A DNA stretch of 64,000 nucleotides from contig NC_135723.1 in assembly GCF_964656455.1 (NCBI RefSeq), positions 102,439,283 to 102,503,282 of the forward strand. Direction: 5' to 3'. The notes beneath the pieces are model-generated. The model searched no databases and had not been told where the DNA came from. It worked only from the letters and a program-made list of their open reading frames with translations. Origin of the DNA: Halichoerus grypus. Its lineage: Eukaryota > Chordata > Mammalia > Carnivora > Phocidae. Shown piece after piece: positions 47,830 to 59,400 of the stretch. How positions within the stretch are numbered: the stretch's first letter is position 1; each line of letters opens with the position of its first letter. Both the position numbers and the translations under genes were made by a program.

Positions 47830-49572
47830 AAAATGTTTTCAAAACATATTTTTATAGGAAAAAAATCGTGTGTTTTACTTAAAGCTCTTACTGCAAAAAA
47901 TGAATGCATACATGTGCTCATTGTAAGAAATTCCAAAGTGAATGTGTGAACTTCTGTCCTGAGGATATGTACCACCTTCAATATCCCAGTAGGCACCTTC
48001 TGGTTCATCTCCAGTGCAATATACTTAGATGGTATAGAATTTCGCATATCATGAATGAAATCATAAATTCTACTTCAGTTTTATTCATTATGACATCTAC
48101 TGGGAATGATGGGTGCCCCAGAGATTGGCAACTAGGTTACTGAATATGTGAGCAAGAAGTACATCATGTTAACTTAAAAATGATTATGTCCTTACACATT
48201 TGTGTTGTGGATGAAATGGAAAGTATGGAGAAATGGAGAGTGCAGAGAGAAAAAGTCATGACACTGTAATCCTACCACCCAGGGAAGACTTACATTAATA
48301 CCGTATTATACTTTTTCCCGGGCTTTTTCTCTAATATAGAAAAACCCTACTTAGAAGGTCATGGTTGAGAGACAGGCCAGCCTGGTGGGTGAGTCCACAC
48401 AGATGGGGCTGCAGGAAAAAACAGAGGGCCCATCAGGAGGGTCCCATTGTCTTATAAAGACTGGCTTTTCCTCAGGCGAGGTGGGTGATGGGTTGAGCAG
48501 GGAGTGTGGTGACCTGACCTAGGTCTTACAGGATCACGCTGTCTGTTGTGTTGGGAAGAGACCATAGGTGGGCAAGGGTGGGAGCTGGGAGAACTTTCAG
48601 GAGGCTCTTTCTGTAATTTGGCCAAAACAGGATTGATGGGGGCTCAGAGCAGGGAGGTGATGCTCAGCTTTGGAAACAGGATCTCCGGTCAGCCTTGCAA
48701 TAAATAAGTTGGTGAAGGGGGTGGATATGGATGGAGAACATCGGGGAGAATAGGACATAGGAAGGCTGTTACGATTTTTGCAGAGGGCTGTGGGGAAAGG
48801 AGCCATGGTGCTTTTCTCCATGGCAGCAAGTGGGAATGATGATGGCCACATTGCACCCTCATCTGATCAACGTGAATTTTTTTTCTTTTTTTTTTTGCTG
48901 AATTACTGTTTGAACTGTAATTAACTTGATGGTCAGACAATCCATTATTAGGATGAATTTTCATAAATGTACTAGTCATTGGCATTACTTATACTAAAGT
49001 GAATTATCTGTTTGTTTTCTGTAGTTCTGTGTCTAAGAGAAGGTGTTTTATTCTAACACAGTGGAAACCACTGGACGTTTGTAAAGAGCACGGCATGTTG
49101 GGGGTGGCTATTTGGGAATATTGATAGAGAGTTCCCATCCTTGCATCATCTCTTTTAACTCCTCAACGAGTGATTCAGACTCCAGAGCTTCAGTTTCTGA
49201 AAAGGTTGAGGAAACTGGTGTTGATAACTGTTAGTCAACTGCGAGTGAGCTGAGTGTTAATGGAAGGGGCGCACCACAGCTCTTGTTCGCCCCAGTATGG
49301 AGCAACCAATTGGGGTCATCGGCCAGCCTTGAAGTCAGGACTCTGAGTGTAGGAGACAGAGTTCCAGTTCCTTCTTGGCCTTTCCCTTAAGGCCAACCAC
49401 CATCTCCATCCCCTACCCGGCCTCTCCGTCAGTCATACAACAAAGGGAATGCATCCTTTATGTCCAGTTTATGCAGTACATTGTGACCGTAGTCAGTTGT
49501 GGGTCATCATCTTCTGGGAGGATGACGTGCTTAGCAAGGGCCTCAGTAGGATGTGGTCCCCAAAGACTTTTT

Positions 49573-49753
49573 TTTAAAGATTTTATTTATTTTTTGACAG
49601 AGAGAGAGACAGCGAAAGAGGGAACACAAGCAGGGGGAGTGGGAGAGGGAGAAGCAGGCTTCCGGGAGCCCGATGAGGGGCTCGATCCCAGGACCCTGAG
49701 ATCACGACCTGAGCCGAAGGTAGACGCCTAACGACTGAGCCACCCAGGCGCCC
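49573..49753 (-). mobile_element. SINEC with short internal deletion
   Basis: SINEC on the minus strand. The usual ...CTGAGCAGGGAGCCCG part is shortened: plus-strand GCAGGCTTCC runs directly into GGGAGCCCGATG near 49663, about nine bases short of the other copies. Target duplication CCCCAAAGACTTTTT at 49558-49572 recurs as CCCCAAAAGACTTTTT at 49754-49769. Confidence 0.95.
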
Positions 49754-49769
49754 CCCCAAAAGACTTTTT

Positions 49770-50037
49770 AAAAGCATGAAACATTATGATTCACCTGCTG
49801 GCTCTCACTAAATCCTCTAACACGATCAGCTCAAAACCCTTTCCATAGAAGGCCCAGGGAGGTACACTTCAGCTTTTTGAATTACCTTTAGAGCCTGGGC
49901 TATATTCTCGGCTTATATTCTTTTGACTGTCTTAAATCTGCAAATAAAAAAACTCTGAAAGTCATTCACTGCTAGCAATTGGGGTGAGCTTGACTTGGGG
50001 AACTATTTACTAAAGTTGGCTTTAAATAAGCCAGCGA
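49770..50037 (+). other. Intronic spacer between two SINECs
   Basis: Nothing recognised. The two flanking SINECs are in opposite orientation. Confidence 0.5.
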
Positions 50038-50239
50038 GGGGTGCCTGGGTGGCTCAGTCGTTAAGCGTCTGCCTTCAGCTCACGTCGTGATCCCAGGGTC
50101 CTGGGATTGAGCCCGGCATCGGACTCCCTGCTCCGCGGGAAGCCTGATTCTCCCTCTCCCACTCCCCCTGCTTGTGTTCCTGCTCTCACTGTCTCTCTCT
50201 CTTTCTGTCAAATAAATAAATAAAATCTTAAAAAAAAAA
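50038..50239 (+). mobile_element. SINEC, plus strand
   Basis: Starts GGGTGCCTGGGTGGCTCAG and ends in CAAATAAATAAATAAAATCTT plus an A-run. Target duplication AAGCCAGCGA at 50028-50037 and AAGCCAGTGA at 50240-50249. Confidence 0.96.
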
Positions 50240-50249
50240 AAGCCAGTGA

Positions 50250-51584
50250 AAGCCTCCGTGTTCTACACACACAGCGTGTTCTAGAACAATGTGACTGATT
50301 TTCCCATATGGTTCAGAAAGCAGTTTTCAAAACAGGATTCCAAAGATATTTTGAACGATGGTGGCATAATGAGGATTAGCTGTGTTCCATCCCAAGGTGA
50401 CTCTTACGCAAGGAAGGACACTCAGCCGGATGTGAGCCTTAAAACGCAGCAAGGCCAGAATCACAGCTGTGTACTTCGGGCTTCCCCTACTGAATTAAAA
50501 ACACCGGCTACTTACCAGACACTGTGTTTAAAATGACCACGGGTAAGAGTCACATTAAACAACAAGATCATATTACCCACTTTCTGAAAGAAAGTTGAAT
50601 TCAGCACTTAAATCAGAATGGAGGTGCTTAAAAGATTTGTCATTTTGAGGAGGAAAAAAGTCTCCCATTCTTCAAAGCAGACACCCAGCGCCTCCCAGGA
50701 GCCGTGACCATCTCCACCACAGTGACCGACACAGTGTTGGGGCATTTTGGGCTCATGGCTAGAAATGTAACTTTCCTTTATTCAGGCCAATGTCCTGGAA
50801 GGAAAATATTGTTCTTTACAGAACAAACTAGTTAAAGTATCTCACGGGGGAAAAAAACAAACCCTGATTCAGTTCCTTGTGCCCTCAGCTATGGCCGAGG
50901 CCCTCTGAGCCCGTCGTTTCTCCTGCACCTGAGCACCCAGATTCCTTTTGCAAATGATTTTGCGCCAGACGTCAGTTGAATTTTAATAAGTGTCTCTTGA
51001 ACGTGTGCTGTATTTCCACAGTAGTAGCCCGTAGTGGGCGTGGGCAGTGAGGGCACCACGCGTCCCGTGGGCCCTTGCTCTGTGGTGCCCAGCCAGCGTC
51101 ATCGGCCACCACGTCTTCCTGGGCCACTGGCTGTGGCACCGTGGGGTGGTCGATCTCACAACGGCTCACAAGACACTCTTCCTCCTTGTGTGGCTTCTGA
51201 TCAGAACTGCACAAGGAACTCTGTGGATCATTTACAGAGGAACACAAATGGGAGCTGGAGAGACCAGAGGAAATCTTCTCTTTTCTTTCCTTTTTTGCTG
51301 CTTGCTTTGGATTGGTCATCTCGTTTATATGAAGTATAGGCCACCAACATCCACAAAGGGGAAATGTCTCCTGATTGATGTGGTTTTCTTTTCTTTTCAC
51401 GAGAACGTTGAGAGAATGGAGGTAGCTGAAGGACCACGGGCTGCTTTGTCTTCTCTCCTCTGGACTGAAAACAGCCCAGATTGAGGATCTGGTGTCCATA
51501 ACGAAGCACTGTTTGTTAGACTTGCTCCAGAGCTGGGGGAGAGAGGCCTGCTTCCCTAAATATACAGCAGGCAGGAGACTGTCA
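50250..51584 (+). other. Intronic sequence, nothing recognised
   Basis: Contains ORFs of 145 codons (plus) and 175 codons (minus) at 50972-51499. They overlap each other, lack domains and splice context, and look like chance. Confidence 0.45.
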
Positions 51585-51712
51585 GGGTTTAAGGAACATT
51601 GGACAGGATCTCAGGAGCCTGGTTTCTAATCCAAGATTTGCCATCACTGTCTTTGTCCTCAGGATGATTATCTTTACCTGTGTAAGCTCTCAGCTTCCTC
51701 AGCTGTGAATGA
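51585..51712 (+). mobile_element. MIR-like SINE fragment
   Basis: CTGGTTTCTAATCCAAGATTTGCCATCACT followed by CTCTCAGCTTCCTCAGCTGTGAATGAGAT follows the order of the MIR core and 3' part ('gggttcgaatcctggctctgccact ... cctcagtttcctcatctgtaaaatg'). Confidence 0.5.
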
Positions 51713-51714
51713 GA

Positions 51715-51736
51715 TTTTTTTTTTTGGGGGGGGGGG
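51715..51736 (+). repeat. T11-G11 homopolymer pair
   Basis: A run of about 11 Ts followed at once by about 11 Gs. Exact lengths may be unreliable. Confidence 0.85.
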
Positions 51737-54700
51737 ACCTGGTGTTCTGCAAAATCCCATTTAGCTTTATCGTTCTCTGATTCTAAGAGAATTGCTACTG
51801 AGTTTGCTTTGTGGCATGTTCAGTGCCTTTCTCTGTTTCTGCCTGGAACAGAGGAACACTGTGTGGGAACCCCCGAAAAGGTGAATATGTTGACTTCTTG
51901 CCCTGGCCAATTCAAATGCACCTTTGTCCATGTTGAAAATCTAATTAAGTTTCTAATAACTGGAAGGAAAAGCAATACAAGAATATCCTCAGTGTCTTTA
52001 TCCACACCGGGAACACTTCTCCCATCTTTAGTAAGTTTGTTTCTTCAGATGCTTCTGAGTATCGGGCATTGAACCAGCCTCTCTGTGGCACATTGGTCAG
52101 CAGAGGGGAAATGAGAATGTGATGCTTGCAGATAATGCTGGAAGCCTTTCTCTCCACCATGCCTACTTTTGGTTAAAATATTTTTCACGTCCCACATTCC
52201 CATTCTCTGTCTAGAACACACACACACCCTTGCACACATGTACACACTCACAGTGGGGTCTTGAAGGAGAGAATTTCTGGGACCGCAGATGGTGGCACAG
52301 ACCCTACATGTTAATGAGGAAGCAGAACACATCTCAGGTGGCTTTATGGAGCCAGGGTGGGCAGGAGCCCTCCAACGGACGCTGGTCAGCAGAGCAGCCG
52401 AGCCAAACCCCGGCAGCCCTGGGGATGGTATGCGAGATGGCGGCACCAGCATATCTGGATGAAAATGAAAGTGTGTTCGTCCTGGCAAAGGTGCAGGAGG
52501 CTGAGAGGAAGCATCCTGGGCCGTCAGTGGAGCGCCAGAGATGGTGGATGGACATCTCACCAATGGCCAAGCCTGTCCTGGTGGGAGGTATGGAAACTCC
52601 AAGGAGGGGCTGACTCTGGGGACAGCGACGGCTGAATAAACTCCTCACTTGCTGGGCTCCGGGGACAAGTGACAGAGCAGATGATGGAGAGAAGCTGACA
52701 TTCAGGAGGGGAGAGCCAGCGGGGGACACTGGGCCAGGAATCCTCTACCTGGGAAATGGTCCCATGGGGAAGACTGGGTTTGCCTGGTAGGAGGAGGAGG
52801 AGTGAATCAGAGGTCCCAAGGGGGCAGCCCTGTTGCCAGGCCAGGCCATGAATCATAGCTGTAATTGTGTGATTCATCAGGCTAGAAGAGACCACTGCTT
52901 CTAATGTCAGGGTTGAACATTCTGGCATCACTGCCCTTCCCACACCAGCCTAACCCCACCCAGCCTGCTCTCCCGACTCACAAAGACCCTGTTCGTTCCC
53001 CAGGCACACACAGCAATGGTAAAGCATCATACGGCTTGTGGAGTCTCCATGACGACCCTGGGAAATATGCGATAGTAACCCCGCTGTGCAAATGAAGAAA
53101 CACCGAAGCCCACGTGGCAAGGCCCATACCATCCCGGGCCCGCAGCCTGGCTCTGCTCTGGTCCGTGCTCCCAGCACACTCTGTGCTGCTATCTGGTTCC
53201 CTGACCTCGGTTCCCTGACCTCTGGCTTCCGCTCCAAGGCTGACCCTACAGAGCGTGTGGTGGACCCAGGCCACCAGCCCCTCCTGCGCTGTGCTCAGGC
53301 TGGCTATCCGTAGTCGGTCTGGAGAGCGGTTACACAGCAGCCTCTGCTGGGAAAGTCTGCTCGCTGCATCTCCCCATGCTGCGCCCCGAGGACGTGGCGC
53401 TGAGCTATATTCATAGTCACCAACCCACATGTGACGAACGACTCATTAGTGGGCTGAAATGTTACTTTGTTTGCTTTTATTGCCAAGGACTCTGGCACCA
53501 TGGGAAGCCCTCAGGAGAGGACAGGGCTCGGTACAGTTGAGGGGAAGGTAAAGCTGGTCTGTCCATACTGGCTTCCTTCCAGGTTTTCCCAGAAAATATG
53601 TAGGTATCACAACTAAGTGCAATAGGATGCAAGTTTTCTTCAGAAGCTTATAAACTATGGAGTGAAGACGGTGCCTAAATAGCCAGATGAGATATTGTAA
53701 GCAGTGCAGAAGGAATCACCTAGCTATATAGGAAATACTTGGAATGAGGTCAGATGACTCGTGTTATGAATGGAGCATCAGTAAGGAGCATGGGCAGGAG
53801 TGGCGGTTGGCAGGCTCGGGATGGAAAACTCAGACCCGACATTGTGGTGGGGACAGGCTCGTCACCTGATTGTCTCTAGCTGCTCCCGGGAGCACAGCTG
53901 GACGCCCATGTCCTGCAGCCAGGTGTAGCCCTGAAACGGAGTGTCTCTGGGATGGGAGAGGAAGTGACGTGTGGCTCTTCCTGCCTCCAGAATCAGGAGA
54001 GAACATATTTCTGTCTTTCAGGCCGCCCGCCTGTGGTGCATGGCTGTGGCAGCCCGAGCAAACTAATGCACCATCCAAAAGACAGTGTGATTCCTCAGGA
54101 AGAGGGGGATACCCAGAAACCTGGGTTGAGACTGCGGTTGACCTGAGGCTGGCTTTCAGGCACAGTGTGGTTGGTGGTGGACCAGGAGTCACATGGGGGA
54201 GGCCCTGGGGAGGCTCGATCAGTGAAACCAGCTGTTGGGAGCTATTTTGGTGGGTGAGTAACCCACAGTGTCAAAGTATCTTGCCTTGAATTCTGGAGCC
54301 GCTATCTTAGGATAGACAGGGTGTCTAGAACGTCCCATGAGCCCCCATGCTACTGACTACCAAATAGTGAGGAGATGGGGATGTAGGGTTCTCCTAGCTG
54401 ATGGATGCCGCAAAAGATGAATTTATTATATAAGAGCAGCCCGGTTCCCTCTTGAATTATCACTACAATGAAGGAGTTGTGCTATCCAGTTCTTTTGGGA
54501 TACCTCCTTTCTTCAGTTTACTCTTCCATGTTCCCCCCCCCCTTCACTGCTGCTCTTGATATGCATTTTAATTTTATTCGATCTGGCAGGAGAGTTCACC
54601 AGGAGATGTGCCCCTGGAGTGGCCCGAGGAGGGGTTTCTGAGCTGCCCCCCAGAGACTTTGCATCAGGTGGGGCAAGAGTGTACCCCCCCTGGTTAGGAC

Positions 54701-56089
54701 CCATGAAATGATACAAGCGAAGCCCAATTCAGCTAAGAGGAAGGGTGACTCTGTTCAAAAGGTTATGTGCAGGCTGTCCTGGTTCTTGTGGTGGGTGGGA
54801 CGAGGGGGTGACAGGGAGGACATTTCCAACAGGCTCTCTTTCTCTCTGATCTCCCTGGCTAGAGTGGTGAGTGGACCCTGAAGATGGTGGCTTGTGCCCT
54901 GGTCCTGGTATCTGATCGACCTCCCTGTCTCCCCTTCTCTCTTACCTTCATCCTGTTCATGCATTTGGCTCAGATGAGCAGCTAAGCTTTTCAGATCTGG
55001 GGAGCAGGGACCTTCCGTTCCGTACTGAACTTTGTCATTGGGTTGGCTAACAGCGTGCATAAGGAATTGTTGGATTTACCCCTGGAAGTGGAGAGCAGGC
55101 ATTCAAATCCTTCAGGATAAATGAAAGTTTCCAGGGCAGAGAACCAAGCCTCAGTCTCAACAGAGCAAAAGCAAGGAAAATGACATTTGATCTCTCAGAA
55201 AACCATAGGAATCTTTGCCTGTAGGTGATGGGATGCTAGAAAAAGCCTAATAGATGAGTTGAGAAAAGGCGGCATCAATCAGAATGGGTAATAAGTTCAT
55301 CACGTGCGTGCATGTGCTTTGCTTTAAAAAAGTATCAATGTGTGACCCCATGAGACCAACACTGTGACTGGTTAGCATGACTTCTCCCACATCCATCTCT
55401 CTTCTGCAAATTCACCTTTTAGTGTCCTGTTTTCAAGTCCTATCCCTTGAAGAAGGAAAGCACAGAATGGTGGGAAAATCCACACACACACACACCCCCA
55501 GATGACTGTTCCCGAGGACAGGGAGCTCTGCTGGGTCATCCAAGTTGTCATGTTGCAGAGGGCACAGAATGCCTCGTTGAAACTCATCACTGTCATGGTG
55601 GGTAGACATACCCAGTTTGCCCAACCAAATCCTTTAATTAAAAATTTGCAGGCCATACACACAAAAGCACTTTTTCTGTATACATCAATGCCAACACAAA
55701 AGAAGGTTTTAATTCATTTGTGTGCTCTTGTAATTCAAAGGCTGTTCCCCACCCCCCCTTTTCCTAAATGAAATGCATTTTTCTGGGCCATCACTATAAT
55801 TCTCTACAATCAGGATAAAAATAGTAAGAGGGACCAGTGATGTCATTTTGGATAAAATGATATTTTTATTTTTCATTGCCTAGGAGAAGGTGCACTAAGA
55901 TCATCATCCATTAAATTAGAAATGGTGCCATTACTCACACACTTTATATATAGTACAAACTCATTATTATCAGTTAATATTGACTCTGCTTAAAATGTTC
56001 TAGGTACTACACAGAGTCTATAAAGTACAAGTATTAAGTTTTCGCTGTGTGTAATTCTCTTCTGACAGCCAAGAATTATTGTCTTATTT
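51737..56089 (+). other. Intronic sequence, no exon recognised
   Basis: Minor features are a CA-rich patch at 52214-52251, a CA run at 55480-55499 and C-runs at 54533-54543 and 55750-55758. About 53035-53180 is weakly MIR/L2-like (GCTGTGCAAATGAAGAAACACCGAAGC). The ORFs at 52045-52943 and 52978-53430 are overlapping chance frames. Confidence 0.45.
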
Positions 56090-56325
56090 ATTCAGCAAAT
56101 ATTTATTAAGTGCTGCTCTGTGCCAGAGCTGCGAGCAAAACAGACATGGCCCCAGGGCTCGTAGAATACACAAGTTCACAGCCTAGCAACGAAGGCAGGC
56201 GTTCAACAGACAATCACGGAAATTAGTCTTAAATTATTGTTGTGATGGGGACTCAGAGGTGCGTGTGGGGTGTTGGGAGGACGGCAACAAGGGAGGTAGC
56301 TCAGGCTGTGGTTGGGGGAAATCTC
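56090..56325 (-). mobile_element. L2 3' end, antisense
   Basis: CAGCAAATATTTATTAAGTGCTGCTCTGTGCCAGAG near 56093, then CAAAACAGACATGGCCCCAGGGCTCGTAGAA and GACAATCACGGAAAT, follow the reverse complement of the L2 3' end ('caacaaatatttattgagcacctactatgtgccagg'). Confidence 0.65.
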
Positions 56326-56354
56326 CCGAAGCACTGGGTCTCTGAGTGTCTTCA

Positions 56355-56480
56355 TTCATTGACTTGGCGTTTATTTGAAAGTACGAATCCCTGTGCTAGA
56401 TTCAGGGAGATAAGGAGATGAACAAGACCACAGGCTTATTCTCAGGGAGCTCCACGCCCAGTGAGAAAGACAGCTATGAA
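56355..56480 (-). mobile_element. Second L2 3' end, antisense
   Basis: TCATTCATTGACTTGGCGTTTATTTGA, then CCCTGTGCTAGATTCAGGGAGATAAGGAGATGAACAAGACCACAGGC and CAGGGAGCTCCACGCCCAGTGAG, is another L2-type tail. As it starts the 3' motif again, it is a separate copy. Confidence 0.55.
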
Positions 56481-59400
56481 AGCTCATATACCCATAGATG
56501 CCCATGACATCACTTACCAGCCCACGGTGAGAGGTCATGTGCTGGCGCTCCTTGTGAAGGACAGATGTGCCGCCGGGGTCTCCGAGCATGAGTCGATGAC
56601 AGCGTGAAGGTTTCTCTTACCAAACTAGAGGAAAGAAACATTACCGTGATCATCTAACAAGGAGCATCATCAATGTAGAGAACTTACTTGACGGAAAGTA
56701 GAGAAGCCTGGTTCATATTTTGACGGGCTGGTGAGGTAGCCAGGAGGAGAAATGGAATGGCTTCTTCCCAGAAATAAGGTCATGCTAACTATGAGTAGTG
56801 GCCCCCTGGGTTCTTCCTACTTCTTTCGATTCTGCTTACAAGGAAAAGGCTTAGCTAGTCACTGCTGGTGGAATGCAGAACACACACAGAGGAAATGGGG
56901 GAAAACCACCCAGTTGTGCCACTGAAAAGCTGACCCGGACTCATCTTCCACACTGGAGGGTCAGCCTGCGTATTGACAGAGGATAGGGGACATATGTGAA
57001 CCCTCAGTTTTGGCTTCAGTGGGATTGATGCAAACTACATGAGCAGTAACTCCCGTGTCTGGGCCAAGTAGACCCTTGCTCTGCAGTGATGTGGACTCAG
57101 CAGGAGACTAAGAATGAGTGGTGTGTGGTTGTGCACTGAAATAGCATGTATGGGATTGCATTAGATGACCCAAGAGACGTGAAGTGGTTTACTCCATATT
57201 TGATTACCTGTTAATCAAAAGAAGAATGGGACCATGGTCCACTCCCCACCGGCAGGGTCTGTGTATGCATTTGCTCTTACGCCCCGCAGAATGCCACTAG
57301 CGTGGAGACATGCTGTGGGTGATCCCCAGCACTCGACCGCCAGAGAAGGGAGCGTGCCTGGGGGTCACCTCCCCAGCTGCCACTGGAAGCAAGCTTCACG
57401 TCCACTTTTCTGCACCCCCAACGCGTGTCAGATCTAAATAAAAGCCATGTATTCGCTGAGCGTATGCTGCTTCAAGACAAGTTATCTGGTGTCTTCTTTC
57501 AACCGGGTCGCTGCTCCTAAACCTCCCCCAGAGAGAAGTTCTAGAACTTCCACGGTCATTGTGGGTCAGGATTTCTGCATGTGGGAGGGAGATCCGGGGT
57601 GCTGAGGACAGGTATGGTTTCTCTCTCTTGAGTGGCCACATGGCCTCAAGAACTTTCCTATTGCAGACCAGGGAATTAGCCACGGGCGAAATAGACGTTC
57701 TACACGGATTTCATGCAGTAAGGTTTTATGCACACTTAGAAGTGTGCCCCGTGAAATGGATTTCTTAGGAGAAGGAAGGGAGCTAGTGTGTATTAGGCGT
57801 GTCACACACAGTGGTGCTGAGCACAGGAACGAGTCCTTGAAGTGTTAGGGCGTGGTGTTCTCATTAACCAGCTGCTGTTGCTACTGGGTCTGGTCCTGTT
57901 GCTGAAATACCTGTGGTCCACGGAGGCCAGGCGGACACACCTAGACAGAGTGGTGTTTTCTCTAAAGCAAGCACGTAAGCTCCTCAGCTCCCTGACTTTC
58001 CCTGCCAAGGGTGGTCGCAAGGGGTGGTTGGTTCTGTAACGAAGCAGAGATTGGACGTTGGGTCACCCAGGCCAGAAGGAACCCCAGGCTGGACACCGCT
58101 GGGCAGAGAGAGTCCTGGGGAGCTCCATCACTTGATGGACTTTTTGCCTACAAGAAAGAGGGAAGAGGGAATAGGAACTTACCACCTTCAACTGCAGCAA
58201 CCTGAGCGCATCCTCTAGACTCTGCCGCCCGTGCACACAGCTCTGGGTCTTTTCCAGAAATGTGCCTTCCAAGGATAAGGTTTGCAAACTCTGTTGACTG
58301 TACAAATGAAGACGTTTTAGGTACACAGAACAAGATAAGAAATAAAATCCTATTCAAAAAAGATACATTTTTGCCACTGAAGCTTCTGAATGAATAATCA
58401 GAGGAGTTTCCAGAATATGTTAAATAAGAACCAGTCTCTTCCTCTCTGTCTGTATTGCTCTCTTTTCTACTTCTCCCTAACCAGCCCCCGCTCACATTCT
58501 GAGGAGAGTTCAATTTCCAGAGGCCTTGACACCTAGTATCTCGTATATGGCAGCGAAAGAAGGGGCGTGTGGCAAAGCCGAGAACCTGTAAAGAATATTT
58601 CCCTGGGGACTTAAAATCCTCTGGTGGGAAGACATGGATGCCGCCACGGTGCATGTTTCTGTAAAAGGAAAGAGAGGCCAGAGACCCATTCCTTCCATCT
58701 TCCAGGCCCCCTTTATTAAATATCTTCGTGCCAGGTGCTGCCCCGGGTCCTGGCCTCCCCAAACTTCCATCCTTCCCAGGTCAGCCTCTGCGTCTTCTCT
58801 CTCTCTGACTTACGAGGATCCTCCCTTAAACCGTACACCTCACCTGTTGGGCGATGCTGAAACCCTAAGAGGTCATAAGCTTTTCCTTGATGCTGTGTGA
58901 TGAGACAGAAAATGCCAGCTCCCGGAGAGCCAGTGAGCGTGGCCCCTGGCCCCCAGAGGCTCGTGCCCTCATGGATTCTCTGCTGGGAGCTGCCTGTGAG
59001 GAGTGGGCAGAAGAGTGAGTGCAGGGGCACGGCTGCCCGAGGCCCCGGGGAGGGCGAGGGCGATGGCGGGGCACAGGGTGAGGTGCGGGATGCAAGTGCG
59101 GCCTCCGGAGTCCTGTGTGTGTCGGGAGGCATCCCTGTCCTCAGGCGCACATCCTGGCTGGTGTCCGTGACCTCTCTTGGTGTCCGTGACCTGTCCAGGT
59201 ATCTGCCCCCTGCCCGGCTCAGGGGTGCCGGCTCTGGTTGCCTGGGATTCTGCCTCTGCCCTCCCACCCTCACAGACCTTCTCTTTTGCCTGCCGCCCTG
59301 GCCACTAATCACAGAGACTGTGACCGACAGGCCCTCTGCTGGCTGCCGAGCAGCCACCGGACTTCCTCAGAGCTGACCTTTATAAACTGCCGGCAGGACT

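Larger units (their letters stand above)
43001..49557 (+). other. Intronic sequence with minor repeats
   Basis: No exon recognised. It contains the purine tract at 43679-43731, TG/CA words at 45984-46029, an A/C-rich run at 47596-47632, the palindrome at 47807-47829 and a T-run at 48878-48897. The tract at about 44140-44320 ends in a CATAACTCAGCCGATCCTGACTG block that looks like the end of an old LTR, too weak to name. A G-run interrupted by one C lies at 46591-46607. Confidence 0.45.

Noticed and set aside
50972..53430. Overlapping ORFs of 120-185 codons around 51-53 kb as exons
   Set aside because: Competing frames on both strands, no domains, no convincing splice sites, ordinary composition.
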